DNA from: Taeniopygia guttata
Lineage: Eukaryota > Chordata > Aves > Passeriformes > Estrildidae
Direction: 5' to 3'
Assembly: GCF_048771995.1 (NCBI RefSeq)
Contig: NC_133026.1
Coordinates: 108,496,001 to 108,560,000, forward strand
Length of the DNA stretch: 64,000 nucleotides
The translations under genes and the position numbers were made by a program. Of the stretch, positions 27,901 through 37,216 are shown piece by piece (the first letter of the stretch is position 1; each line of letters starts with the position of its first letter). Under the pieces are notes generated by a model. That model saw only the letters and a program-made list of their open reading frames with translations, made no database searches and was not told where the DNA came from.

Positions 27901-28631
27901 GACAAGCCTTTGCCTCAGGCAGTGGTTTCCAGTCCATCCCACCCATGCACGCAGGCAGTGGCACAGGAGAAAGCAGCCTGTCCAAGGAGGTGGTGACAGA
28001 AACAACCTTTTCATCATCCCATCCTGGGCAGCACAATGCCCGGCACCTCCCCACAGGCCACACAGAGAGCAATGTCACCGTGACAGAAACATCCTATTCT
28101 GTGGGGGCTCCTGCCCGCTCGGCCCCTGTCTTTTTAGACCCCCAGTTTAAGGAGAATGTAGTGGTGACAGAGAGAGTGCTGGCACCTGCATCGAGCATTC
28201 AAGGGATGGTGCAAATCCCTGATTTGCCACATGGAAGTAACGTGGTGGTTACAGAAACGGTGGTGAAATCAGCGGGTGCAGGGCCAGGAGCCCTGGCAGT
28301 TGAGGATCTTCCTGACTCGCAGTATGTCGTGGTGAGGGAGCGAGAGAGGGTGCTGGTGCCTGCTGCAGAGCAGGGCTCTCTCAGCTTCCCTGCTTCGACA
28401 GAGGAGCGCAGCACAGTGCTGAATGAAAGGGTGGTGACAGCCTCAGGGCTGCAGAGCAGAGCTGAACGGGCAACAGGTGCCAGCTCAGGAAGGCAAGAGC
28501 ATGCTCTGATCACAGACTCCCCACTAAACTTAATGGGCTCTGACTTAAAAGGGTCACCTCCTGCCAGTGCCACACTGAGCAAGTCTTCCAGGGTCACCAA
28601 ATACAGCACAGTGCAGTACACTCGTTCATAG
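7195..28631 (+). CDS. DSG2: Desmoglein-2, complete, 15 coding exons
   Basis: Desmoglein-2 is a type I membrane cadherin whose extracellular repeats hold desmosomes together and whose tail binds plakoglobin. Coding exons: 7195-7239, 12992-13027, 13910-14044, 14988-15146, 15415-15559, 16703-16863, 17691-17825, 17966-18151, 19090-19349, 20191-20333, 20955-21182, 22697-22927, 23952-24094, 25229-25561 and 27606-28631. They sum to 3366 nt, giving 1121 residues, close to human DSG2 (1118 by memory). Order: signal peptide about 1-23; propeptide ending RQKR at 46-49; mature N-terminus Glu-Trp, with the strand-swap Trp at mature position 2; cadherin repeats with DINDN 150-154, DVNDN 260-264 and DENDN 485-489; membrane segment about 604-630; intracellular cadherin segment about 765-850; six VTET/VTER-type desmoglein repeats at 28-29 residue spacing, about 908-1057. 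TTR downstream matches mammalian synteny. DSG2 is preferred over DSG1/3/4 because alignment is close throughout, including the long tail. Confidence 0.96.
7240..12991 (+). other. DSG2 intron 1, about 5.75 kb
   Basis: A long first intron whose first 130 bases are still in the CpG island. The rest is AT-rich with a T-run near 10891. No second gene, RNA gene or clear transposon is visible. Enhancers are common in such introns but none can be named here. Confidence 0.7.
12992..13027 (+). CDS. DSG2: DSG2 exon 2 (residues 16-27)
   Basis: A 36-nt exon between TTGCAG and GTAGGA, phase 0. It encodes [12 protein letters not shown], which aligns with human DSG2 ICFNVGSGLHLQ and completes the signal peptide. 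It is too short to stand out as an open frame. Confidence 0.88.
13910..14044 (+). CDS. DSG2: DSG2 exon 3 (residues 28-72), propeptide and mature start
   Basis: The acceptor is TTTCCACAG and the donor GTAAGC, phase 0. It encodes the propeptide, the furin-type site LVRQKR (residues 44-49) and the mature start EWTVPPAF, whose Trp is the swap residue of classical and desmosomal cadherins. Confidence 0.95.
14988..15146 (+). CDS. DSG2: DSG2 exon 4 (residues 73-125), EC1
   Basis: The acceptor is TACTAG and the donor GTAAGT, phase 0. It encodes the core of the first cadherin repeat, starting IHSDLED and ending at REKTPMLL, with the conserved [15 protein letters not shown] strand region. Confidence 0.96.
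15415..15559 (+). CDS. DSG2: DSG2 exon 5 (residues 126-174), EC1-EC2 junction
   Basis: Encodes the tripeptide HAL at 129-131, in the position of the desmoglein RAL/YAL recognition motif, and the calcium-binding DINDNFPVF at 150-158. It ends in phase 1 before GTAACT. Confidence 0.96.
15970..16103 (+). repeat. Two-copy tandem duplication, 67-bp unit, DSG2 intron 5
   Basis: Copy 1 (15970-16036) and copy 2 (16037-16103) both start GCACATA, share GGCTGTGCCATAAC, TTGAAGA and GTTAATGGCCATTT, and end ACATCAGT. They have equal lengths and differ by scattered substitutions, so the duplication is not brand new. Confidence 0.95.
16703..16863 (+). CDS. DSG2: DSG2 exon 6 (residues 174-227), EC2
   Basis: The acceptor is TTTTCCAG. 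It encodes the second cadherin repeat with the calcium motif DADEPN and the LDRE motif at its end. The exon ends GAG before GTAAAA, in phase 0. Confidence 0.96.
17691..17825 (+). CDS. DSG2: DSG2 exon 7 (residues 228-272), EC2-EC3 junction
   Basis: Encodes VVEAKDRGG and the calcium-binding DVNDNLPVV (260-268) that joins repeats 2 and 3. It is flanked by ATGACAG and GTAAGT, phase 0. Confidence 0.96.
17966..18151 (+). CDS. DSG2: DSG2 exon 8 (residues 273-334), EC3
   Basis: Encodes [16 protein letters not shown] and [17 protein letters not shown], almost word for word the human DSG2 third repeat. NFT is a potential N-glycosylation site. The donor is GTAAGT, phase 0. Confidence 0.97.
19090..19349 (+). 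CDS. DSG2: DSG2 exon 9 (residues 335-421), EC3-EC4
   Basis: Starts ELDYEKM after GGTCTAG. It encodes the end of the third repeat and the start of the fourth, including [14 protein letters not shown] and YDEDTGK. It ends in phase 2 before GTAAGA. Confidence 0.96.
20191..20333 (+). CDS. DSG2: DSG2 exon 10 (residues 421-469), EC4
   Basis: Encodes [20 protein letters not shown] and a NGTYT sequon in the fourth repeat. The acceptor is TTTCATCAG and the donor GTAAGT, phase 1. Confidence 0.95.
20955..21182 (+). CDS. DSG2: DSG2 exon 11 (residues 469-545), EC4 end and membrane-proximal domain
   Basis: Starts [10 protein letters not shown] and carries the calcium motif DENDNCP (485-491), then the extracellular anchor region with conserved cysteines. 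It ends in phase 1 before GTAAGA. Confidence 0.96.
21510..22232 (+). mobile_element. CR1 LINE 3' fragment in DSG2 intron 11
   Basis: A sense-oriented CR1 relic shown by GTTGACAAGC and CTGGTGAGGCACATCTGGAG, then AGGCTGAGGGAGCTGGGCCT and GAAACTTCTTTACTCTGCAG, and finally CCCTCCCAACCTTAATCAGT near its end. It is diverged, with small internal duplications such as TGTGTCCAGTTCTG twice. An AGAATCACAGAATCACAGG stretch near 22134 looks like an extra terminal piece. Confidence 0.88.
22697..22927 (+). CDS. DSG2: DSG2 exon 12 (residues 545-622), anchor and membrane segment
   Basis: Encodes the cysteine-bearing stretch [12 protein letters not shown] of the extracellular anchor and the start of the membrane helix ([19 protein letters not shown], about 603-621). 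The donor is GTAAGT, phase 1. Confidence 0.95.
23952..24094 (+). CDS. DSG2: DSG2 exon 13 (residues 622-669), membrane end and inner anchor
   Basis: Encodes [11 protein letters not shown] and the conserved GAKGF of the inner anchor, ending GAAPQEK. The frame and the human alignment (EGAPPEDK at the exon end) place the donor right after AAG, where the sequence reads GCATGT. That makes intron 13 a GC-AG intron. The nearby GT at 24099 would break the frame into exon 14. Confidence 0.85.
24938..24966. repeat. (TTTTG)n simple repeat, DSG2 intron 13
   Basis: A short run of TTTTG units with flanking T-runs. Confidence 0.9.
25229..25561 (+). CDS. DSG2: DSG2 exon 14 (residues 670-780), cytoplasmic
   Basis: The acceptor is TTATGTAG. 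It encodes a Gly/Ala-rich stretch with a short polyalanine run (GCA repeats), then [12 protein letters not shown] and the plakoglobin-binding start [11 protein letters not shown] (770-780). The donor is GTAAGC, phase 0. Confidence 0.95.
26161..26187. repeat. Poly-T run, DSG2 intron 14
   Basis: About 26 consecutive T. No recognisable retroposon body is attached on either side, so it is listed only as a homopolymer. Confidence 0.9.
27606..28631 (+). CDS. DSG2: DSG2 exon 15 (residues 781-1121), ICS and desmoglein repeats
   Basis: The last coding exon starts after TGTCTGCAG. It completes the intracellular cadherin segment ([10 protein letters not shown] and GCCSFIEG, then [16 protein letters not shown]) and continues with a linker and six repeats around VTET, VTER or VRER at 28-29 residue spacing. 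The tail ends [11 protein letters not shown], as in human DSG2, before TAG at 28629-28631. Confidence 0.97.
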   Translation, partial: KAVSFAEEDEEQAAKDCLLVYSQGESGSPHGSVGCCSFIEGDFDDHFLDDLGDKFKTLAEICIGRQINMKDGGYKNESGFGLSEAKSQFLHQQNTSTSGQAFASGSGFQSIPPMHAGSGTGESSLSKEVVTETTFSSSHPGQHNARHLPTGHTESNVTVTETSYSVGAPARSAPVFLDPQFKENVVVTERVLAPASSIQGMVQIPDLPHGSNVVVTETVVKSAGAGPGALAVEDLPDSQYVVVRERERVLVPAAEQGSLSFPASTEERSTVLNERVVTASGLQSRAERATGASSGRQEHALITDSPLNLMGSDLKGSPPASATLSKSSRVTKYSTVQYTRS

Positions 28632-30640
28632 CCTGGCTGTGTGGCAGAGGGTGGCAATGTCCAGCACCCTTCTGTCTGCATGCATCCTGCCTCAGGTTTT
28701 CCATGAAATCCAAATTTGCTGGAGCTTCCAGAATGCCATGTACTCATTTGCACTAGTTTGTATAAGTATGGATTATATGACCACGAAGCAAGTAAGGAAA
28801 TCTAGTGTTATGTTACATTGGCAGGGATACCTTTGAGATGGAAAGATATGGGAAATACCTTTTTTTTCCTGGTTTGCTATTTTTTAATTGCTTTTTTATT
28901 ATACAGATAGTATAACAACACCACATAACCAGAGCTGCATAATTATGGGAACACTGGAAAAAAGTGTCCAATCTAGTGATGGATAGTAGCCTGCAAAGCA
29001 CAAGTAAAGTTTTTGAACAGCTGTTGAGTGTATCTGAAGTCCTCCTGTGGGGGCAGTCCAAGCAATCCATTTCTGATTGTGTGTTTGCTGTTGTGTTGTT
29101 GGCCATGGTATCTCCTCCTGTACCTTGCTAAGAAATCTTCCTGAGAAGCCCAGGCCACCAAAGCTAGTATGCCTTCAGAGCAGTGGTGTGTTGACCTCCT
29201 GAAGGGATGTCACAATTTCAGGTTATCAGAATTTGTAAATTAAGCAATCAATACTTGCATGTTACCACAGCAGTTAAAGAGCTAGCAAAAAAGCTGAGAA
29301 CTCCAATTTTTCATTACCTTAGTCTAAAAGTTCCATTACTTGGTGTGGGTCTACACTGACATGGATAAGTAAGCATTTGCATCATGCACATTTTTCACTT
29401 TATTAACTTATAAGAAACAGCCAAGGTTTACCTTAGTCTTAGAGCCAGAGATTCAGTCAGTGGCTTTGTCAGCAAAGTTTATGGCCCTTGGACATCTGTA
29501 GGATCTAATTTACAAGTGCAATTTAGTATGTGGAATTCATTCCACTAGTTTCAGTACCAGAGCTCAAGTGGCTGGTATAGTGCTGTGTAATGACAGTTTC
29601 CCTTGGCTGTGACAAGAAAACAGGAAGCTCCCTTTAGCTCTGCAATATTTGAATTTACTTTACTTTCCTTGAATTTTATGTGGTAAAAGCAAGAGACACT
29701 ACTGCACTGTTTGGTAGTATGTATATATATATGCACATGTAAATATTTGTATGCTGTTTGGAACATTCTGAAGTTAAATTTTATACAAGAAAAAATGTCC
29801 TACACTCCTTTTGTTTTCTCAGAGTAGGTAGTGTGTTTATCTCATACCTGTGAAATCAGCAAGTTGGTCATAAGGTACTGCAAAGCCCGTGGACCTGAGG
29901 AACTTTCAGGTTGTCTCCATCTCCTGGAATTTTCCTGCAGCTGCAGTGTTATGCTTTCCAATGATGTGTTCTGACTTTGACTAGAAATGCTCTCAGTGTG
30001 TTTAGTTTTACTAATAGTAAAACTTGCTTCAAAAATATAAATACATAAAGTAGGAACCATAACTATGGTCAACTGTGACACTTGGGCCATTACATTAAGT
30101 GGAGTAGTATTTCCAAACATATCAGACTCCCTGCTTGCTTGGACCTATTGGTTATTTATCTCTTACACTACATTTTTTAAATACATGTATTTATTTCTCA
30201 GCAAGCCTGCAGTTCCAAGTGGTCACCACTTTTCTGACTTTATTCTGATAGAATATCTTTGTGGGTTTATACAATCTTAACATAAATAACTCTACTGTAT
30301 CTTTAAATTTTTTATTCAAACAGCTACCCCAGTGAACACATTAGCTTTCCTACTGCAGAGTTTAAAGAAAGAATGAGGACTGAGATTTCCCAAACAACCT
30401 CAAGGAATATCTGAAAGATGCAGATGTAAAAATAATTGGTGTCCTGCTGTATCTTAAAGATTCTGACAAAAATGTGAATTCTGCCTTGTGGTTAAGTGCA
30501 CTAAATTCTGTTCTAACTTGATGCAAGAGAGCAGTATCCCTGCCGTAGATTTACTGGGCTTTGGCACAGACCCTTCAAATCAGATTATGCTTCCAGACAA
30601 CATGGCATTAAACAGTCTTGTTTTTATAACATATTAAAAC
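28632..30640 (+). other. DSG2: Probable DSG2 3' UTR
   Basis: The stretch after the DSG2 stop has no protein gene. Human DSG2 has a long 3' UTR of about 2 kb by memory. No AATAAA occurs near here. ATTAAA hexamers at 30607-30612 and 30633-30638 are plausible weak polyadenylation signals, and AATAAA at 32795 would be a distal alternative. The true end cannot be fixed from sequence. Confidence 0.35.
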
Positions 30641-33600
30641 ATGCAATTGTTAACATTCAGAAGAAGAGGTAAGAGTGTAATGTTTGTAGATAAATTGCTT
30701 TCACAGATCTGCTTGTAAAGAATCTATTTGAATAGATTTGTTAACAGCAAGTCTCCATTATTTGACTTAGCAGCTGTAGCCTTGGTACAAGTCTATCAGC
30801 ATAGCATATCAGCATGTGTTAATGCTGGCAGAACATCCATCAGATTAAGTCGCTCACTTCTAATGGAGCTATGTTTTGTAAACGATAGTAACTGGTGGGA
30901 GGAATGCACAGACCCAAATTAATGGAAGTTCCTGGTTAGCATCTGACTACTAGATAACCCCGAGAGAGGGACTAGCCCCAGACACTTATCTTTGTGAGAG
31001 ATGCCTTGTTGTGACTTCAAAAGGAAAGCAAAGTCTGTAATTTTCTTATCTAACAATAATAGAGCACAGTTATGCTGAAATGCCAGCATGACAGGGATTA
31101 GATCCATGCTGCTCTTCTGTGATTTATGTTATCTGTGAATCCTTAGTAAATAAGTTTGACTCCATGAGTATAAGCCAGCCTGCCACAAGAAGGATGCAGC
31201 CTGTGTCCTGCATACCCACAAGGAAGTATTTCTGTGTCAGCCCTCAGTGTCTAGTTGGAGCTAGGTTAGACTTCACAAGACAGTACAATATTTTCCAGGC
31301 TCCATTCTTTCTTGGGAACTTTACCATAGTCCACCATCAAAGGTTTAAAGCTTGTCAGGGTTATCAGCAGTAAATCAGCTTTTAAAAAGCTAAGTAAATC
31401 AGCTGCTATCCTTAGGAGAGTGATAAGTGTTTATGGCCTTGAGGCATCTCAAAAATGCATCACTCCTTCACTGCCGTGCAGTGGAGGAGCTGGTGGTGCT
31501 CGCTGTCTCCTCTGCTGGCCCCTTCTCCCTCCTGGTGGCCTTTGAGCTTCCAGGGGAGCTCAGAGTGCACTGACAGCCATCTAGGTAGGTATACAGGTAG
31601 GCAGGAAGGCTGGCCTCTGCTTGCTGCTTTCAAAGCACACAGAGTTTGCACGGTTTCCAGGTAGCTTTTCAAGGCCCACGTGCATGGAGAAGCAAGGCAT
31701 TGGGGGTTACTGAACACACAGAAATGGCTTCCAGACATGGGAAAAACTGAGAGCCCTGTTAGGAAAACCTTTCACAGGCATCTTTGGGTGGCTGCTGCTA
31801 TGGATGGCTTGGATGACAAGGATTTTTGGCATGATCCAGGAGGGGCTTGGTGTCAAGTTGTAACAGGACAGACTCACCTGAGGCAAAATGATGGATTAAG
31901 GTGACTGGATGAGAAGAAATGGTGTTCTGCGTTCCCTGCACAGACAGCAACCACTGAATTAAAAAAAATAATGTGGGGCAGGGCCCTGATTGCCCAATAA
32001 GCCATGCCTAGTGTCCCAACCCTTTGGTGTGACTAGTGAGAGTCACTGCCAAGAAACAACTGCACAAATGTAGCCAGTGTGACTCCTGAACCACATAAAG
32101 TGGTTGCAGTCACCAGCTCCCAGTTTCTCCATGTGGCCTCACCCCAGGAGCCAGCACTGCAGGTGATCAGATCTCCCCACCATGCTGTATTGCTCAGGAC
32201 CTTGGCAGCCAAAAATCAAATGCAGAGCTGGATATTTCTTCCCTATTGTGGGGGGCTGATATGTGGGGGAAATTATTCTTATTTTTACAGCGACCCATTT
32301 GTGGAGCCACAGAGGCTATAAAGAAAGAGGGCATGTTATAATAAATGGGGCCCGCCCACAGCTGAAAATTGCATTTTTATGTAATTCTAAGCAAATTTTT
32401 TATATGCCAAATGGTAAAACTTCCAACATCACCTTATGTATTAGTTAGGGGAGCCCAGGGAGAGAGGGAATCACACTGTGCAGATGTTCACTCTTCTTAG
32501 TTCATTATTTTCTGTTAGATACTGATGTGTAGCACTGGTTTTAAAATTGCCCTGAAACTCATTTCCATGAAATATATAACAGAAGTGTCTTCAGCCATAT
32601 GGTAGGAGTGCTTCCAGAAGGTGCTGTGGACATGCTGGGGGAAAACCACATGGCAAAGTTTGTTCTGTGGCTGCTGGGGAAGCAGGAGGGTTTATAGCCT
32701 TCCCACCTGAGCTCCAAGCTGGTTTCTGACCTACGTTTCAAATGTTTCATCAGACTATTTCTCTTAGGTCTGTTATCTGCTACTTGCTAGAGCAAATAAA
32801 ACTCAGAGATACCACCTCACAATGATTACGCAAAACCAGCATTGATTCCCTGGCATTGATTCCCTGTCTAATTCCCTGGCTAATGATTATCCAAGATCTT
32901 TGGAGCATGGCTGAAGTTTAAACCCTGGGGGAGAGCAGGAGTTTGAGCAGGCAGTGCTGGTACCAGCTGATGGGTCTCCCTCAGGCCTTGAATCCAGCCT
33001 CCCAAAAAGCTGTGGGGCATGGGATGGTGGCAGACCCTGAGCTGCTGGCAGTAGCTGACTGGCAGTGACATGGCACTGCACAGCAGAAGGGCACAAACCC
33101 TGGACTGGGTACCAGGAACAGAGCTGTCACAGCTCAGGACAAGGACAAACTCCATTCTGGCTGGGTGTTTTTGCTGCCTTCTCTTGCCACTCACTCAAGG
33201 AAGGCTGGTGCCTTCCTTTCTTCCCTAGATTTCTTTCCCTTATGAAAAGCTCTCTAAGACAGATTTATTTTATTATTTTTATTATTCCGTAAGTATTACC
33301 AATTACTCCTTTCTTGAAAATAAGACTAAAAGCAGAGCTTCCAACTAGGAGTTATGTACTTACAGTATCAGCTTTCTGATGGAGCCAAAGTGCATCTCCC
33401 AGGTGATGCGTCTCACCTGATCTATCACGCACCTGTCAGTGGCACAGCTACTGATGGGCAGATTTGCCATGTGCCCTGTTTTGCTATTTTTCATCCTCCA
33501 TTACCCAACTATACCCAACAAGCTTGATTTTTGCAATGGCAGAAGAGACAGGAAGCTTCTCACACCCTTTTGGAATCAGAGCCCCAGGAGAGTTACTGTC

Positions 33601-34750
33601 AAAATAATAGATCTGTTAATGAAAAGTTTCCTTGACATCCATTTCTTGGTTTTGTGGGACCGAGGTGGGAGAGATGAAATACAAATCCATACAAATATTT
33701 GATTTCTCATAGTCCTGGTATCTTGGAACTCCCTGTACTCTGCCTTACTGGAATAAAATATCTTTCCCTAACACAAACAAACAAAATCATGTCAGTCAGG
33801 GTTTTGTGTGAGGTTTTTCAGGCATCTCTTTAAGCAAGCAAGAAAATTACACTAAGTGTTAGATGGGTAAAAAAAAAATGCTTCAAATACTCTTTTCCAG
33901 GTGGTGCTAGTGGAATTGGTTAGTAGTTGAGCTTCCTGAATTTTGGATAAACAGCTGTCGCCTGGGGCAGATGAAGTCCCTACTACAGCAGGTAAATAAG
34001 CTGTAACAGATCTCAAGGACCATGTCCTGAACAAGGAGCACAGGGGTCATTCTCACGCATCCCTGTTCTTTGAATCAATGAGCATTTAAATATTTGATAC
34101 TGTGTGAAGCAAAGTGTAAACAGAGTGACCTTACAGCCTCCTTGATGTTAGTTAGGATGCTCTTAGCAAAGAAAGGGAAGATAGAATGGTACTGAACAAG
34201 GTCTTCTCTCCCATGAAAATACCCCTTACAACTTTAATAGAGTCAACCACCATTATAAACTCTGATAAATTTCCTGGCTCACTCTGCTTGTGTTACTTCA
34301 AAAGATTAGTTCAAAATACTTGTGAGACACACAGCACAGGATTTCTTTTTTTTAAAAGATAGGGTTAAAATAAGAAAAAAAAATTTAATATTTAGTTGCC
34401 TTTTCCATTGTGTTCTCCTTTCAGATTCAAGAAAATTCCTGCAAACCAGTGTCAAATTAAAAGAAGGCACAAGTACAATAACACTGTAACAGAAGCTGGG
34501 AAAGCAGCCATAGTAAAATTTGTAAATTAATTCAGGTCAGTATAGAAATGTAGTTGGCTATTAAGGAAGTTTTTTGAAGGAGATATCTAAATGAACATTC
34601 TGGTAAAAAAATCATAAACTTTCAAGACATCCACTAACACACTTATAAGATGTATTTCAGTATATCATTTTTCAGAGATCTCACCCCATTAGTGTGATCC
34701 CCTTTCTGCAAATCACTTTAATAATTTGTAGTGCAGTCTGGAATCCCACT
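30641..34750. other. Intergenic DSG2-TTR, no gene recognised
   Basis: I see no exon or RNA gene. Near 32836-32885 the words CATTGATTCCCTGG, CATTGATTCCCTG and CTAATTCCCTGG form a small degenerate tandem repeat. Otherwise the sequence is unremarkable. Confidence 0.5.
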
Positions 34751-34753
34751 GTA

Positions 34754-35005
34754 CTGCTTTTGCCTGGGATAGAATTGATTTTCTTCATAGAACCCCTGTG
34801 GTGCTGCTTTTCATTTATGACCTGAACAGTGCTGCTAGCATAGGGGATGTGTTAGTTATTGCTGAACAGCGCTTGCAAAGTGTCAAGGCCTTTTCTGCTG
34901 CTCACATTGTCCTGTCAGCAAGCAGGAAGGGAGTGGGCAAGGAAGGGACTGAGCCAGGATGCTATATCCACAGTGCAAAATCCAAAGGGAAGGGCAGACA
35001 TGATG
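34754..35005 (+). mobile_element. Solo LTR fragment of an avian endogenous retrovirus (fossil)
   Basis: The stretch beginning TTTGCCTGGGATAGA and continuing TTAGTTATTGCTGAACAGCG and AAGGCCTTTTCTGCTGCTCA matches, from memory, a widely dispersed bird ERV long terminal repeat. Only part of the LTR is present, there is no internal region, and it is clearly old and broken. The family name cannot be settled without a repeat library. Confidence 0.65.
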
Positions 35006-36004
35006 TTTCACTTATTTCTCAGATATCTTTTTCAGGATTTTCACTGAGAAGGAGTAGTCTGACCTGTGACAAAAGAAGATGAATACTTTTGAAGCACATG
35101 AATGGAACAAAAAGGTTCTTGATGTGATGTGGTCTAAGGAGAAATAAAATCATTTCAGGTAGAAAGCCTCCAAGCAGTGAGCTTTGCTGTGAACAATATT
35201 TGCAGCTCTCTTACTACATCAGCTGAAGTTTGAGATTAGCAGAAAAGGACAATGTGACACAATATGTGTCACAATATCGTGTAGAAGAAGAAGAGAAGCT
35301 GTTACTTTTCAAATTGTTTCTGGAAGAGAATGTGCTGAACATACTGCTTAGTGTGAGTTTACAAAATTATCTGCTATATGTTAGGGAGAAATACTCTGTG
35401 AGGAATGTTTGCTGCACTGGAAGGAATTTGTACCACAAATAAATCAGCAGTTAGTACCACCAGGGTTCATTTCAGAGAGAGCCTCCTTTGGAAGGCCCTG
35501 TCCCTCAGATAACCCCTTTTTGTTTCTCTCCCACGTCTACCTTTTCCTGCTGTGCTCTACAGCCAGATTAAAGGATCAACAGGAATTGAAATACTCCACA
35601 GTGCCGCCTACTCATCCAGCAGACTGGATGGTTTTTTTGTTTCGAGGAGTTGGAGTTTGACAATATCTAAGTGCATTAAGTTTGTCTGCAGAGCATTGGA
35701 AAAGAAATCCAGGCTTTCAAAGGGAAGATAAATGGAAATCTGTCTTCAGCATATATTTTTTTGTTTACCTCAGTAACAAAATTATTTTTTGGGTGTATTT
35801 TTTTTATTATGTCTGGCTCTGTCTGCTACCACAGATAAGCTTCTTTATCACAGCAACAGAGGAATGGCTGACATTTTTCCTGGTGTCAGTGAAAAGAAAA
35901 TAAAAGAATTTGTTTGTTATCTTTATTACCAACATATGACCAGCTGCTTCCCAGGAGGTACCAAAGGTGTAACGCATTTCACAAAGGAGAACCATTAAAT
36001 CTTT

Positions 36005-36625
36005 CCTTCATGGAATTACAAAATTGTTAGGGTTGTAAAGGATCTCTGGAGATATCTACTTCAACGCCCCCGCCAAGGTGGGATCACCCAGAGTAGGTTA
36101 CACAAGAATGTGTCCAAGTGAGTTTTGAACGTCTCCAGAGAGGGAGACTCCATGACTTTCCTGGGTACATGTTCCAATGCTCTGCCACCCTCAACGGAAA
36201 GAGGCTCCTCCTCATGTTGAGGTGAAATGTCTCAAGTGTTAGTTTATGGCCATTACTCCTTGTCCAGTGTCTGGGCACTGCTTTCAGGGCCTGGCACCAT
36301 CCTCTTGACACCTGTCTTTAAGATATTTATATGGATTAATGAGATCCCCTCTCAGTCTTCTCTGGACTGAACAGGTCCAGCTCCCACATCTCTCCTTGTA
36401 AGAGAGATGCTCCAGACCCCAAATCATCTCTGTGACCTTCACTGGACCCTGTCCAGTAGCTCCTTGTCTCTCTTGTACTGCAGAGCTCAGAACTGAGCAC
36501 AACACTCCAGATGTGGCCTGACTCGGGCTGACCAGAGGGGGAAGATCACATTCCTCAACCTGCTGGCCACATTCTTCTGCTGCACCCCAGGATTCCATTG
36601 GCTCTCCTTCTGTGCAGGGGAGCTC
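36005..36625 (-). mobile_element. CR1 LINE 3' fragment, antisense, about 0.6 kb
   Basis: The reverse complement carries the CR1 order. On the plus strand one reads, from left to right, the antisense 3' end (GTAAAGGATCTCTGGAGATA), TCCATGACTTTCCTGGGTAC, GATCCCCTCTCAGTCTTCTC, TGGACTGAACAGGTCCAGCT and GAGCACAACACTCCAGATGT. The overlapping minus-strand open frame is a relic and not a gene. This is one of the better preserved CR1 copies in the window. Confidence 0.92.
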
Positions 36626-36674
36626 CTGCCCCGCCGAGAAAAACAACAAACAGCAAGGTGCATTTTCCCTAGGA

Positions 36675-36870
36675 TAGGAGGCAGACGCGCCGGGGTGCGA
36701 GGCGGCGGCGAGCGGCGCCCGAGGCCGGCAGGTGGCAGCCCGTGCCCGGCGTGCGGCAGGGCCACACGGCGGCACCCGGCGAGGTGCCAAGGACACCCCT
36801 GCCAGGGACGGGCCGGGAGCGGCTGCAGAGCTGCCCTCACGCCGGTGAGACCGCTCCAGCCCCGTCGCAT
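36675..36870. promoter_or_regulatory. Isolated intergenic CpG island
   Basis: A compact block very rich in CpG (GCGAGGCGGCGGCGAGCGGC and neighbours) sits alone in AT-rich intergenic DNA, directly beside the 5' side of the antisense CR1. A GCCGGTGAGACC at 36841-36852 fits a splice donor on the plus strand. It could be the promoter and first exon of an unannotated noncoding transcript or an orphan island. No protein family is recognised in the open frames across it, which extend on both strands as expected of GC-rich DNA. Confidence 0.6.
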
Positions 36871-37216
36871 CCGAAAGGTTTTTGGTTCTGTTGCAAACAC
36901 GTCTCTAGCGGCGCTAAACTGTCCCCAGCTGCGCTCAGTAAAGCCCACGGGAACAAAGGATCCTGGGCTGCAATACAGCCTCTCTCTTCTCGTGCTTCCT
37001 TTCATGTCGGTAACAAATCCCTTCCAAACAATAACGATTTTTTTTTTTTCCAGCTTTGTCATTGATCTCTTAAATAAGATGTTCTCTGGCAACATACCAG
37101 CGCATTCCAGCTCTCAAAAGATGAATCCCTTAGGACTCCCTTACAGCATTTTTCTTTCAGAAGTTTTGACGCATGCTGTAATGAAAAGAGAAACAATACA
37201 AGACCTGATTAATTAG

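Noticed and set aside
32255-32440. Stretch with TGTGGGGGGCTG, TATAAAGAAAG and AATAAATGGGG suggesting another LTR relic
   Set aside because: The resemblance rests only on short generic words, and no known LTR sequence could be matched.
36284-37216. Open frames of 170-202 codons around the intergenic CpG island
   Set aside because: They run on both strands, part of each lies in the antisense CR1 relic, and no domain is recognisable.
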